Shown one piece after another: positions 1 to 11,890 of a DNA stretch of 64,000 bases. Made by a program: the position numbers and the translations under genes. Under the pieces are notes generated by a model. That model was not told the DNA's origin. It saw only the letters and a program-made list of their open reading frames with translations, and made no database searches. The stretch comes from Acholoe squamosa (Eukaryota; Annelida; Polychaeta; Phyllodocida; Polynoidae), in NCBI GenBank assembly GCA_949317995.1, contig OX439035.1, forward strand, positions 81,531,959-81,595,958. The letters run 5' to 3'. How positions within the stretch are numbered: the first letter of the stretch is position 1; each line of letters begins with the position of its first letter.

Positions 1-2323
1 TCGAATGTTATATGTATATGAAGGAAATGGTCAAATTAAGAATATCATACTTTTTTCGTTTTCCTTTTTCCCCTCTAGATTATATATGTGTGTATGTATA
101 TAATATATCGTATATAGTAGACATTGTAAATATTTCAAGTATAAACTTAAGATGAACACAACTGAACACATTTCCCCCGGAAAGTCTACAAAATCATTTG
201 CAGATTATGTCACAATTCATTATATGTTTGTAAACAATAGTCACTTTTCAGTAACTACGAAAAGTAAAAAATCAACTGAATATCATAACTGCAACAATAT
301 CCCAAACAAGGACGAGTGTCTGTAATAATTCTAAATAATGTGGACCGGTCACCTATCGATTCAAAAAGGCAGTTTGTAACCAAGGCAAACTCAAAATCTC
401 AGTCTTCAACGTTACCTCAACATGATTGCTTCTCAACAAGTAACATTTTTCTTGCATTGTTTCAATCATGTGGACATTTACCCTGATATAATGTATCAAT
501 ATGTAACTTGAATCGCTAACACAGACTATGTAGTCTAACAACAAGCTCACAAAATCACATACCTCACACCTCAGAGTGAAAACAAATATATTGAATACCT
601 ATGAGGACACTCCTTATCACAGCAATAGCTGGACATAAGACACTGGCTGTTAATATATTTGCAAATATACGTCTAAATATAGTCCTACAAAAATGAATCT
701 ACAACCATAACCCCGTGCACAACTTTGCCATAAAGCACCACATCGTTAATCACTCAAGGAGAAAACAAATCACACATGATGACATTACCCTACACCTTAA
801 CATCTTGGAAACTAATGAAACATTTCATAGATTTAATAATAATTAGATTTCTCCATCGCTCTCTCTCTCTCCCTAGCGCAGCTATTGCGAGAAAAAGTTA
901 TATAATAATTTTGTTTATATTCCTGATATCTACCTAATATTCCAAGAATGATTAAAACAGCTAGATTATTATCATCAATATTATCATTATTCACAATAAT
1001 TTACAGTGAGAAGATCATATATTGCTACAACGCTAGTTAATATGAAATTGTTCTTGAAATCCCCGTACAGGTGGTGAATTATATACAGGAACTACTAATG
1101 TATTTCAATAGTTAAACAGTTCAATAGTGATTGGTTCTTTGAACGTCAATAAACATAAACATTTGCGAAATCTATAACGTGCGACAAGTGGATATTGCTT
1201 TGCACGATAGAATAATTGTATAATCATAATGGTCATCATGCGAGACGGACTGCTGTAAATACATGACATAATTAATACTGAATTGAAAGCAAAGTAAAGA
1301 ATCTTTCTTTTTTCCATTTTTAAAGTCTGATAACTTGGATAACGGTATCATGTTCCTGCCATGATTAAGTAACTCTTTCCTTTTCGAACAAAAAATGCTG
1401 AGATTCTATGCTCTTTTTGATATGTAAAACAAAATAATACCTGATACAAAAGGAAAATCATAACTCTTCAATGAACGGATTAAGTCTTCATGTACATTGT
1501 ACGCGCTTAAAGCTGATAAAATAACTGTTAAGTACAAAAATAGTGTTTCCATTGTGATCTAGAAAAATGCACTAGACGGTTAATACTTGTTATGGGGCAT
1601 GTGCCTATGAAAATACTCATTAACAGACTATTAAATGATATGTTTAAACTTCAAGAAAAATAAGGCGATAACAAGTGTTATGTTATAAAACAGTCAGTAG
1701 CAAGAACTCAAAGTCATCAAATATAGTTTCATCCACTGCATGTAGGCTAGATTATGCAAATGCGATGAATGCACATCATCATTAATACTTGCAGAAGGAG
1801 TAGGGCTAATCCACAAAGAGTGCACTTAACCAAAGGTCTCACTTCTTTACACTAACGTTACCACAAGTTCTGACATACTTTTGATATTAATTATGCTCTC
1901 CACTGATAAGTGGTGTAGTGGGACACTGATTATGTTATTGGTAATCGCACATGCTGTTGTCTCCAATATTGCTTTGCATTGCGTTTACACGATACATTTG
2001 AATGTTTAAGGAGCAAAGGTATCAATTTCAATTATTGAAATCAACACCAAAAAGTGTAGAAGGGGACACACAAAAATACTCCAGGATTAGTCACTGAGTC
2101 AGGTCAATTTATCTACCAAATTTATACAAACGGGATCGAGATCCAGTTTTAGCACCAAATCATCCCTGGAAACAACTCTTCAAAAACGCACTTTGTTAAC
2201 CATATGATCATGCCATCTAGTGTTAAGGTACTATAGCAGGCTGAGGACTGATTATGCAAAATTCTTGTACAACAAACAACTCAAAAAGATCTATCAATCA
2301 TAACAAAAGAGCACCGTGAGATA
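1..2323. other. intergenic, AT-rich, no gene recognised
   Basis: This stretch lies downstream of the minus-strand pseudokinase gene. It is AT-rich with short homopolymers and a CT run near 858. Reading frames are short and show no recognisable domain. The right part (about 2100-2323) may hold the 3' UTR of the pseudokinase mRNA: a TATAAA-type variant polyadenylation signal lies on the minus strand at 2121-2126, but no canonical AATAAA was seen close by. Confidence 0.6.
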
Positions 2324-3667
2324 CTAATCATCCATAGGAATATCTGGGATGAGATCAAGCAGTGATCTTGGACCATAGTACGATGGACTGAGGTGTTCAA
2401 CATTGAAGGCAGCCACTTGCATTATCTGGGTTAATGTTGGGCGATCTTCAGCGAATTCTCTCAGGCAGCTCCCTATAAGATTTCCCAGCTGGTGAGAGTA
2501 GGCTGCAGGCAGAGGAGGTGGAGTCTGGGGGCGAAGACGAAGTCCCAAGGTGCGACCATGGCCTTGCCAAGCTCCAACAGTGCCAGGGATGAGGCTGACT
2601 TTCATGGTGTAGGTCTCCAGTAGGAATGCAGGGCACAGTGAGGCCAGCTCATAAAGGACACACCCAAGACCCCACACTGTCATCGACTCATTAGTGGTGT
2701 AGTGACGTTCCAGCCAGGACTCAGGGGCAGTGTAGATGGCAATCTTCTGGCGGGTGAAAGAGTTGCGGTAGGCAGGCAGGTTACCCTGGGTGGGCAGGTA
2801 CAGCAGCAGGTTCTCAACCTTCACCTGGCCATCAGACATTAGTACAAAGTTCTGTGGTTCACACAACTCAGAGTACAACTGCAAACTTTCCAGGTGCTGC
2901 AAGGCAGAGGAGATCCTGAAGATAGTGTCCCACAGGAGGAACTCTGGAATGTAGCTGCCACTCAGGGAGAGGCGCAGGATGACGTCCTTCAGGTTGATGA
3001 GAGGGAACTCCAGGACGTAGCAGGTGATACCTGCGCCTCCTACTACTGTGTTCTCATTAGCCATCTTCATAAAACAGCGCTGGATATGTGGGTGGTTGAC
3101 CATGGCCCAGTGGTCACTCTCCTGATGATAATCAAGCTGCAGTCCCAACATGGCACACACAGAGCAGCCCATGGAGTTGTTGTTTTCCACCTTGATTAAC
3201 ACCTTGGAGTTATCCACCAGGCATCGGGCCGGATGCACACGGTGGTTCTTATGATGAGGGTGGTTGGGGAAGTGGAAATTGTAGGTCATATGAAAACCAT
3301 CCGTATTGAAGTCGTCTGGTACACTAAACGTCCCTATGAACTGTTTCAGAGCCAAAGGTAGAGGCAGTTCGTTAATTTTGTCGATCCTATGCAAGGTAAG
3401 CGCCTTCAACGTCGCACGTCGACACCACTGCTGCAGAGAACACACCTGTTTGGCAGACATGTTTGGATTGGAGGTCGAGCTGTCATTTGTGTCAACGTTG
3501 CCGCCTGTCCGCACTTTCAACCGATAAGACTGCATAAAAACGCTACTATCCGGTTCTAGGTAGTCTCCATTCGGTTCCATAGAGTCTCTAGTATAGTCTG
3601 TGTTGGTTATATAGGACAAAGGGTGTGGAATGTCCCTGCATCTGAAAGAAAACCCTGCCCAATCCAT
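2324..3667 (-). CDS. NEK-like protein pseudokinase, single exon (447 aa)
   Basis: The uninterrupted 447-codon frame starts at an ATG in near-ideal context (ACCATGG). Residues 1-90 look disordered and Ser/Asn-rich; a kinase-like fold fits about residues 125-420. Seen landmarks are a beta-3-like VLIK (K159), NHPHI (191-195), a hinge YVLEFP (217-222), YTAPE (312-316), WGLGCVLYEL (332-341) and EDRP (407-410). The last two resemble NEK kinases. Catalytic residues are lost: the HRD position reads SEL (266-268), the catalytic-loop Lys is Glu270, and the DFG position reads NLL (286-288), although Asn273 is kept. Transfer of phosphate is therefore unlikely and a scaffold role is inferred. The lack of introns suggests an old retrocopy or intron loss. 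The gene is divergent from spastin and probably shares its promoter. No vertebrate orthologue was recognised, so no symbol is given. Confidence 0.85.
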   Translation of the reverse strand: MDWAGFSFRCRDIPHPLSYITNTDYTRDSMEPNGDYLEPDSSVFMQSYRLKVRTGGNVDTNDSSTSNPNMSAKQVCSLQQWCRRATLKALTLHRIDKINELPLPLALKQFIGTFSVPDDFNTDGFHMTYNFHFPNHPHHKNHRVHPARCLVDNSKVLIKVENNNSMGCSVCAMLGLQLDYHQESDHWAMVNHPHIQRCFMKMANENTVVGGAGITCYVLEFPLINLKDVILRLSLSGSYIPEFLLWDTIFRISSALQHLESLQLYSELCEPQNFVLMSDGQVKVENLLLYLPTQGNLPAYRNSFTRQKIAIYTAPESWLERHYTTNESMTVWGLGCVLYELASLCPAFLLETYTMKVSLIPGTVGAWQGHGRTLGLRLRPQTPPPLPAAYSHQLGNLIGSCLREFAEDRPTLTQIMQVAAFNVEHLSPSYYGPRSLLDLIPDIPMDD

Positions 3668-3722
3668 GGTGTCGCGTGGTTCGACCAGATTTGTTTATTA
3701 TTTGTCAGGGAATCCCCCTCGA

Positions 3723-3730
3723 TGACGTCA
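3723..3730. promoter_or_regulatory. CRE (TGACGTCA), proximal to pseudokinase
   Basis: A perfect palindromic CREB/ATF consensus, 56 bp upstream of the pseudokinase ATG and 77 bp upstream of the spastin ATG. Confidence 0.6.
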
Positions 3731-3771
3731 CGATCGAGGATTCCCTCCCATTTCCCGTGATTCTGCACGGG

Positions 3772-3779
3772 TGACGTCA
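3772..3779. promoter_or_regulatory. CRE (TGACGTCA), proximal to spastin
   Basis: A second perfect CREB/ATF consensus, 27 bp upstream of the first in-frame spastin ATG. It may lie in the 5' UTR or at the transcription start. Confidence 0.6.
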
Positions 3780-3795
3780 TCGGTGGTAGGAGGTT

Positions 3796-3930
3796 ATGGC
3801 GGACGGATGCATCGCAAAGGGTCTGGCCGAATTTTCGGCAGGAAAAGGAATGGAAAAAGCGAGAAAAACGACGATCAGGATGATGAAAGTGTGCATCATC
3901 GAAACCTTCGTCTGTTTGCATCCCCGGTGA
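3796..3930 (+). other. overlapping upstream ORF on spastin exon 1 (44 codons)
   Basis: An ATG at 3796 in strong context (G at -3, G at +4) opens a 44-codon frame, offset from spastin, that ends at a TGA at 3928-3930. It begins 11 nt before the spastin ATG and overlaps spastin codons 1-41. If the mRNA start lies upstream, ribosomes would meet this ATG first. That would reduce use of the weak spastin ATG and favour a downstream start. The peptide shows no known domain. Confidence 0.5.
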
Positions 3931-4239
3931 TACTTTTCTTTAATATAATACGCTTTATCGCGTTCCAGTTGTGGTTAATGCTCTCGCTGGTCTGCCGCGG
4001 CTCGCTCCACGCTTTGCCGCAGAAATCAAAACAAGCCGCCGTCGACGTCGGGCTATCACATGTCACCGATGTGGAAAAGACTATCTGTAAGCAGGTCACT
4101 GCTCTTCCAGAAATGGCGTATACCAAACCCGCACCACCGCCAGGTCCAGGTGAACCTGCTCTGGCCAAACAGAAGCATCACCATCGAAAAGCATTTGAGT
4201 ACATCTCCAAGGCACTCAAGATCGACGAGGATCAACATG
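3807..4239 (+). CDS. SPAST: spastin exon 1: N-terminus, membrane hairpin, start of MIT
   Basis: Exon 1 encodes residues 1-144 plus one base. A basic/acidic start (1-31) is followed by a hydrophobic hairpin at about 34-63 (RNLRLFASPVILFF then IIRFIAFQLWLML), which matches the ER and lipid-droplet hairpin of vertebrate spastin. A Pro-rich spacer and the first MIT helix (about 124-144, including KAFEYISKALKIDEDQ) follow. MIT domains bind ESCRT-III tails. ATG 3807 is the first in-frame ATG but has a poor context (C at -3, C at +4). ATG 4113 (codon 103) has G at -3 and G at +4, lies after the hairpin, and would give a soluble form like the human M87 isoform. The donor is GTAGGT at 4240, phase 1. 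Confidence 0.93.
4113..4115 (+). promoter_or_regulatory. SPAST: probable alternative start codon of short spastin (Met103)
   Basis: This in-frame ATG, in strong Kozak context (GAAATGG), lies between the membrane hairpin and the MIT domain. In human spastin a weak first AUG and a strong AUG at codon 87 give ER-bound and soluble isoforms. The same layout here suggests the same isoform pair; this is inference from position and context. Confidence 0.6.
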
Positions 4240-6235
4240 GTAGGTGCCCCTTCATTGCTTCAAGAGATAATGCCAAACTCCCGACATCTATTCCAGCTGA
4301 CAGTCTCAAGGCATCGATTCTCTATATTTTCAACCGCCATTTCTAAATATTCAAATCCAGATTTTACCCCCATGTTATCTTAGGCTCTAGATCTAGACTA
4401 TAAGGCATGAATGTACTCAGAAATACCCTATAAGTGAACTGTTGACATGTCAGTTTTGTGTTGAATGCTACCGGTTAATTATTTTCTTTTTTTTCTTCTG
4501 TCTCATTGCCCATGCCCAGATTTAGATCAGAAAACCCAGAGGTGTAGGAAGCAAATTTTCATTGGGGGGGGGGGGGGCAGGGGCATCGGTATGGGAAGGG
4601 GGGGATCCTTTATGATGCATGGATGTATCACCCGGATCAATAGTAGACTGCCGCATGCAGGCATCATTTTGACCCAGATAGTTTTTGGTAATTCAATTAA
4701 CTCCTTTGGTGATATTTTATGTTAAAGTTCATAGAGTGAGGTATCTTGTTTATCTATGTAGGTAATTACGTTACTCGTTAGGGCTAGGCTGGTATGTCTG
4801 TACTGTGTAGTTAGCACACATCATGCCGCCAATACAAATCAAGGGGAGCAAGGCCGCTTCTTAAAATAAAGTCGACAGGGACATGGGTCTAGCCCCTAGG
4901 TGATAAGAGACAAGGCCACTCATTAAAATCAACGAGGAACAAGGCTACTCCTTAATAAAAATCGACAAGGGGACAAAAGCCATTTCTTACAATAGACATG
5001 AGACCCCCTACATCACGGCCTGTAATACCATGAAGTGATCATGTATCACCACAGGGCAGCAAACATCAAATAGCCACGGCCGTATTGAGTTTACTAAGGG
5101 GCATTGAAGTCTAGAATAAACTCAATCAATATTCTGCTAGTTGTTAGAAGCAATACTCCCCTGGACGATTGAGATCGATACTTGACCCAACCCGTTTGTA
5201 CTGAGTGCACATTGTGGGTAGTCGCAGTTCCCCTATCCCCAGGCTTTTCAAACACATAATTTTCTATTTTCTTTCCCGTCTCTTGTAAACCATTTATATT
5301 TTACAAGGTGATGCCCTCCTGAATGAACCATGATATTAACGTCCTATATCTATTTTGTAGGGACCCATTATAGTACTCCGCATGCAATTATTGGACAGGC
5401 AAAGAAAAAGATAAGAAGTTTCCGTCTGATATGCCTACTATAGTCTACTTTTATAGTTACTGGGGGGGGGGGGGGGGCAGGAGTAGTGATCAGAATACCT
5501 GCTGCAAAAAAAAAACGCCACTTTTTGGCGAACTCAGTTTGATGCATTTGATTTTGGTTTTGTGATGTGAATCTGTCATGACGTCATCGTGTATTGAGCC
5601 ATTGCCAAAAAAAGGTATTGGACTGTAGCACCAGCGAAATATAAAGCCTCTCCCACATTGTCCACTGGGCGCGTCCATTACTGAAGTTGGTATCTGGCGA
5701 AATGAGCGCTTATAAGAATAATCACGTTAGACACCACTTGCACCCCGAAAATCCTGTTGTGAAGGGAGAGAATTATTCTATCTGTTGAAAATTCATCCCG
5801 CTACCTAACCATATGCATTGGTCTCCAATGGGGCTGCCAGTAGAAGTGGCATTCATTACAATCCTGTACCCTGCGCATGTAAGTCCGGACGCTGGCTAGG
5901 CCGGTATTTGCTGTGTTTCTCACGTAGAATACACTGCCTATGCTAACATGGTTGTTCAATTTAGGCGCTACCGGCGACGACAGTCACCAGCTGTTGTTAG
6001 TGAAGCAAACCACCATTCCCTAGACTGCAGTAGTCTACAAAGGGATAACGCGGGCTTTTATTCAATTTACTTCCCCTGAACATTATATCTACACAATTGA
6101 TAGATACAATAGGGAAACTTTGAACATATTACTGATATTATGATCAGCCACCTACATGCATAGGTTGAAATATGATTTGCACAATGGCTTTGGTACAACC
6201 GTCTGAGCTTGGACACGTCGTTTAGTCAACGATAA
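4240..6235. other. intron 1, proximal part: no gene seen
   Basis: This is intronic sequence with long G runs near 4564-4577 and 5461-5477. A partial copy of the short element described at 39675-39815 starts near 4536: it shares GTAGGAAG and the following T-rich tract and G run. A third perfect TGACGTCA lies at 5579-5586. No exon-like frame was seen. Confidence 0.5.
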
Positions 6236-6905
6236 GAAGCATATGGAAAGAGTAATTCGGTTGTCAGTAGTATACGGAAAGAGTGTTTTGGCTCAATTAC
6301 ATATTGTCAACCTCCAACAAGAGGGCATTGAAAGTAGAACATGGAACCTAACCCTTGAATTTGTAAGTTTAAAGTGCCTATTCATAGAAAGTATTATTCA
6401 ATCTGAGTAGTATAGGAAAGTGTCCCTTCACTCCGGTGTAAAGTATTGTCTATTCAAATAGAACAATTCATTGATGTAAGTAGCACATGGAAAGTCTGCT
6501 TTTACTCAGATGTTAGATGTTGGCCTCTACAATAGAACCAGACAGTACCAATGAAAAGCACGGTACCGTAGTACATGATGCCTGTCCCTTCACCCTATTG
6601 CTAGATATACTTCAATGGAACCAGGTAACAATCATGACAATGTAAGTAGTATACGGAAAGTGTCCTTTCACTATGGGGTTAGGTTTTGTCTACTTTGATG
6701 GAAAGTTTTCTTTCACGCTGTTGTTAAATATTGTATGCCTTAATAGAACTAGGCGGCAATGTTAATAGTACATGGAAAGGGTTCGTTAACTCTGGTATCT
6801 ACTTCAACGGAACGAGGAACATTTGTAGCAATCATAACGATGTTAGTAGTACATGGAAAGTGTTCTTTCGCTCTGGTGCCAAGTGGTGACTTTTATGACC
6901 CAGAC
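6236..6905 (+). repeat. degenerate minisatellite, about 80-bp unit
   Basis: About eight diverged copies share a core like ACATGGAAAGTGTTCTTTC followed by CTCTGGTGTTAG and an AATAGAACCAGG segment. GGAAAG cores fall near 6245, 6276, 6410, 6487, 6653, 6700, 6773 and 6855. Divergence is high, so the array is old. Confidence 0.6.
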
Positions 6906-6989
6906 AGCAATCTAAGAGTTAGATTGAACGTAAATAAGAAGGACACTTTGACTCGAGTTCGGTTTTACCTTTTTCTTGTGACCAATGTA

Positions 6990-7185
6990 CCATAATACCG
7001 TAAGGCACACAGTCCGCATATAAGACGGACCCTGCGCTGAGAGGAGAGCTAAAAGGGGCCATATTTTTGACCAGTTTAGTACTAATCTGATATCACCTTA
7101 CCCCGTCTATAAGACGTGCCCCTTGTTTATCACATTAAGCCTTAAATTCGTGTATAAGCTGCAGCTTATACACGAGGCTCAATGG
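6990..7185. repeat. TATAAG-rich interspersed repeat fragment with palindrome
   Basis: Several inverted and direct TATAAGACG/TATAAGC motifs occur, ending in a perfect 28-bp palindrome at 7148-7175 (half-site TCGTGTATAAGCTG). The wording resembles widespread short interspersed elements of animals that carry GTATAAGACG motifs; the family was not identified. Confidence 0.4.
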
Positions 7186-7658
7186 TAATTATCTATTGAT
7201 GTATCATAAGTAGTATTCTGACTTTGACATTAGATCTTGCCTCCTCATACCCAGGAGGAAATATCCGTCGGTATGGAGGCTACAAGCATTTGATCAGGAC
7301 TTGTAAATATTTGTGCACCTGACTTGGAGTGTGTAATAACATCTGATCACCCCACCCCACCCCCACCAAACATTCCCAGTCCACAAACTGTTGCCTATGA
7401 GCTATAAAAAAAGGCAAACAGAGTTAGTTCTGGGTCATTTTGCCTGCCTGTGGCAGCAATAACACTAGGATTCAATACATGTTTGCCTTGTGACCCAAGC
7501 AAGTGTTTACATTAAATATTCAGTCTCGTCAAGACGTAGCAGCTTCCAGACTGGCGTGGATATATTTTGGCAAAGCAGGGAATACTTTTGCACGCCAGTG
7601 AAAAAGAAAAGAAAGATTCGATCAAAAATATCACTAAATTATTCCAATGTTTTGCAAA

Positions 7659-7814
7659 TGTGGCGGATCCAGGATTTGGAAAAGGAGGGAACACGGCCGT
7701 AAAGGAGGGGGGTGCACCCCCTATTTCTGAGCAAATTTTGGTGTCCAAAATATCTAAATAAACTCTTAAGTACCGGGGAAAGGGGGGGGGGCGCCCCCTC
7801 TAAATCCGCCACTG
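7659..7814. mobile_element. short non-autonomous DNA transposon (GTGGCGGATCCAG-type ends)
   Basis: The ends are inverted: TGTGGCGGATCCAGG at the left and AAATCCGCCACTG at the right, with a G/C-rich inside containing GGTGCACCCCC. The termini resemble small hAT-like elements whose ends read CAGTGGCGGATC. A clean target duplication was not resolved. Confidence 0.5.
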
Positions 7815-8227
7815 TGTTCGGATAGTATGGGCCATCAGTTGGACAAAGTAACCACGGTGCCAAGCTATTCTATGTATCTACACAGTCAACCTTTGTTGCC
7901 TTGTAGTTATTTCATGGTTTTATAAATAGGAACATGTACCTAGTTGTTCTCTGTGATATAACCGTGTAATTTTGGTTGTGTGTTACTCGGGTAGAGGTAT
8001 TCCATAATGACCTCCACACACGCTCTAATGAAATTCTACCCAGTGTGATTCACACTGCTCACCCTAATACCCTCGCCAGCTGCGTGCCTCCCTGTCCTCT
8101 TTTATACGAGGTGATTTATGCATGTTTCCCCATCTCCCACCACTGTTCACACTGGGCCAACCTCGATGAGACGCTGTCACGCTGCTGTCACCTTGATAAT
8201 CGATCGACTTCGTCCAGTTATAATATT
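7815..8227. other. intron 1, no feature seen
   Basis: Ordinary intronic sequence between two small transposons. No domain or structural RNA was recognised. Confidence 0.5.
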
Positions 8228-8487
8228 CGGTGCGTTCGGGCAGCGGTTTTCTAACCATATGCAGTGCATTGTGGGTGGGGGTGACCTCGAACGCTAACTA
8301 CACCACCTTAGCTTGTTCCCTCCACCCCCTTCCACCCCAGCCAGGTCTGGCTAGGTACCAGTCCTTAACTATGCTTGGAAGTGTAGTAAGTTGACTTGGG
8401 GATCAACATTGACCCACATGGGGCAGACCAATAGGGGGTGGTCTTACAAACCAGCATTGATCCCTCGGCCGTACTCCGAACGCACCG
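8228..8487 (+). mobile_element. 260-bp MITE, CGGTGCGTTCGG ends, copy 1
   Basis: The terminal inverted repeats are CGGTGCGTTCGG and CCGAACGCACCG. A second copy lies in opposite orientation at 10308-10567 and matches along its whole length. No coding capacity is present. The family was not identified and the target duplication is unclear. Confidence 0.75.
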
Positions 8488-10307
8488 ATAGAGCTATCCG
8501 GCGTCGCCCATGGTTACCCTGGGGTTGTCCTGTCACTTTGGAGCTTCCCAAATTAGACACTGCTGCGTGCTTTCAGCCTTAGAGTGTGTGTGACATTGGG
8601 GCACGGTTTTAGTATCGTTTCACGTTACCAGCTCCCTCTATAGAGTGGGATCGAGTTTTGATGCTCAATGATGAGAGGGGATAGTGTGAGTCAGTTTTAA
8701 AACCATGCTGGGAATTTTCTCGTTCGTGTTGTTTCTTCGAACGATGCACATTGATTTTGCCAATAAAGCATGCTCAAAATCATGGCGGTCAGTTGACAAT
8801 GGACCACAAAGAAGACATCCAAAACTAGAGTAGAAATGGTCCATTTATATGAGTTAGGATGCTGACAATTCAGAAAATCCATACCCACACCTTTTCTGTT
8901 GGATGTGCACCTTTACATAAACCTTTTCGTGTGGCACGTATGGAAGGGAGCGATAAGGTTATCCATCTCCATCACATTCAAATACATATATCCTAATCTC
9001 TCAGCACTAATGTATTATCCATACGGCGCTTATCCCCATACCCATATCAGATGTTGTGCGAATACTCTGAGTTCCTCTCCACCCCAAGATTAGTATATGC
9101 CCACGGTGGATGAGCGGTTCAGATTAGCTCGGGGAGAGACAGGAAGGGCAGGGGTGGCTGAAAACGGGACTGTCACTGCAGCCTGCTCCCTGGTGCCATA
9201 GTTTCCAATTGTCCCTGTCATCTGACACTGAGTGGGTGCGGCAGGCGGGGTTGGGGGATGGGGGTAGGTTGACCAGCAGGCGGCACCGGGGAGCTCGTTA
9301 CTCAGCCTTGAGCAGCTCCTGTCCCTCTGTCGGCACGCGGCCCACCCCAAACAAAGACTCATGGGGGCGGCTGAGGCTCTGGGCTAGACACCAGCTGGGG
9401 TCGCTAGACAAGCATCTGCAGTCTAGTGACCTCAACAACAGAAAGGCCCTTTCAGCAATTTTTAACCACATTTACTATCCCAAAGACACAGCCCAGACAA
9501 TGGAACCAATCCTAACCATTTCCTTCGGTAACTTTTTCCATAAAACTTGTTGATGAACCCAAAACTCAAATATTAAATGCCCCAGTAAGCCATATTTGAT
9601 ACTTTTGAGATCCCGTAGATTGTAGCGGGCAAGAGGAAGGTTCTGTCGAGGAAGAGTGGATAAATGCTTGTGTGTGGCCTTGGATCATAGTGTATTGCAA
9701 TTTCGACTACACTCCTGATCTAGAATCTTGATGAAGTCTCAATGTATTCACGGAATGATATAATCTATATATTCCCCTCAGCTCATAAATAGTGTTACAA
9801 GTACTAACCGGGTTACTTGACATCAAAGTGAACTGACAGGCGTTGGTAAATGCATGAATCATCCATCTGAATAAGCCCCATAGCCTCTAGAGCCTCATCC
9901 CATAGTGGATACCCGTACCATGTAAAACCTGGGGAATTCTATTACAGACAGAAGCGATCTGACATTGGGTATAGTAACATGTGTGCAACTCATGTTAAAG
10001 TGCCACTGGTTGATCCCAGTGTAAAGATGCCATTAAAGGCGGATCATTCAATTATTACCAAGGATTAGGAAAGGCATTCCTAACCATTTCAAAGATTATG
10101 GAAGGGTATTCCTAATCATTGGGTTAGGATAAAACCAATTTGAATTCGGAACATGCATGCAATTCCAAAACTGTGTAACTCATTTATTTGATGGGAGAAT
10201 CTCATCTATCAATTGTTGCCCATGGTGGGTTATTTGTGCACTGTTGGCTGCGTGTAGCGGTGCGTTACGTAATAATGTAACGCTGTGGACGTGTGTACAT
10301 TATTAAT
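8488..10307. other. intron 1 between the two 260-bp MITEs
   Basis: No exon or RNA gene was seen. One GAGCAGCTC motif lies at 9310-9318. Confidence 0.5.
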
Positions 10308-10567
10308 CGGTGCGTTCGGAGTATGGCCGAGGGATCAATGCTGGTTTGTAAGGCCACCCTCTATTGGTCCTCCCCATGTGGGTCAATGTTGATCCCCAAG
10401 TCAACTTACTACACTTCCAAGCATAGTTAAGGGCTGGTACCTAGCCAGACCTTGCTGGGGTGGAAGGGGGTGGAGGGAACAAGCTAAGGTTGTGTAGTTA
10501 GCGTTCGAGGTCACCCCTACCCATAATGCAATAGATATCATTTGAAAACCGCTGCCCGAACGCACCG
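10308..10567 (-). mobile_element. 260-bp MITE, CGGTGCGTTCGG ends, copy 2 (inverted)
   Basis: This is the reverse complement of the copy at 8228-8487 with a modest number of substitutions, and has the same 12-bp terminal inverted repeats. Confidence 0.75.
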
Positions 10568-11687
10568 ACTATTGGCCACCTGGTGTCCGTGTTTATAACC
10601 AAGGTGATCAATATTTTTGTCACTCAGTTTTTACCCAGAGCCTTTAGTTACGTAACATTATGAGGTCAATAGGTATTAATTCAAATGAAACCAAATAGCA
10701 AATTCAAAATGGTGTGGAACCAATTTTTTCATTTTTTTAAAGCCCTAAAATCAGAATCGATGACAGAGATTGTCTCTCGTGTGAGTAACATTGAATTATA
10801 GTTTAACTACCAAAGACACAGTCCGTTATAATGTACCTTTTCCTCTGCTGCTATGAAATCCAAATGCCCCTCTTTGGCAGAATGACAATAACCTTTCCAT
10901 CAGGTCCTATTAATCAATAACAATTGCATGAAACGATGGCTGAAAACTAGCCGTCTATAGACCCTATGCATCCTACACCCAACCCTGATAATCACACGCC
11001 AACGGTGCGCGCCCCTCCCCGATAGCAGGGAGACACGGAGAGAAGCAAAGGTCCCCTTAGCCATAGCCGCGCCGCAACTCCTACCCCACCCCCTCGGGCA
11101 GTCAACACAGGGCCCCTGTCTTTTCTTGCCACACAAAGGTTAATTAGCATAGTTAGGCCGTCCTGATGATAATCAGCCTATTTGGCACTGATCCCCTTTA
11201 GCCTATTGGATTATGATCGATGGGGTTAAAGTAAGGGTCTTGAGTAAGGTCATAGTGAATGGCAAGCGTGGGAGGGGAAAACAAAAACACTGTTGGGTGA
11301 AGTTCTGAGAGGTGCACCAATTGCAAAATAAACGATATAATGGCATATATTGCTTACCACGTGGACCAGGCTAAATAGAGAATAAGGAAACCTCGTGAGA
11401 TTTGTTGTACATATCAATACCTAAACATATGTATAAATTTTGTCATGTATATTGTCATTAAAGGAATATTGGTGATTATTTGAATATAAAAAGTAGGCAA
11501 AATGACCCTTTCTTTTTGCAGAAAATAAATGTAAATGTTCAGAAATAATATTCTGGAGGTCGGATCACTGGTAATACTCCTCTCCCTCAGAGGATTAGGT
11601 TATAAAATCTTGGTTGGCTTAGCTATGAACATTTTGTTGTAGGTTAACTTATTGAAATAAATTTGGAAAATTAATATACTTTTCAAG
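10568..11687. other. intron 1, no feature seen
   Basis: This stretch is AT-rich intronic DNA with a GC-richer patch near 11000-11110. Nothing else is supported. Confidence 0.5.
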
Positions 11688-11890
11688 ATACATCCGTTAC
11701 CACAAGTTTAGAGCTCTGGCTTAGGGGTATAATGATATCTGAATAATTCAAATCTTATATCAGAATGTACTTATGAATTATCCTTCCATTTGGTCTAAAA
11801 GTTTCATTGATCCACCCTTAGCAGCTTTTGTATAGCCCCCAGCAACCCACAGGCATATCAGAATGTTCAAAATCGTGGTAACGGACGTAT
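11688..11890. mobile_element. 203-bp inverted-repeat element (CCGTTACCAC ends)
   Basis: The left end ATACATCCGTTACCAC and the right end GTGGTAACGGACGTAT are inverted repeats of about 16 bp with one mismatch, and similarity continues a few bases further. The size and lack of coding fit a MITE; no target duplication is evident. Confidence 0.5.

Larger units (their letters stand above)
3668..3806. promoter_or_regulatory. compact bidirectional promoter, pseudokinase/spastin
   Basis: These 139 bp separate the start codons of two divergent genes, so both 5' UTRs and core promoters must fit here unless unseen upstream exons exist. No TATA box is seen. Two perfect cAMP-response elements (TGACGTCA) occupy 3723-3730 and 3772-3779, 49 bp apart. 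Paired CREs in short TATA-less divergent promoters are a known arrangement for CREB/ATF control of housekeeping genes; that use here is inferred. Confidence 0.65.
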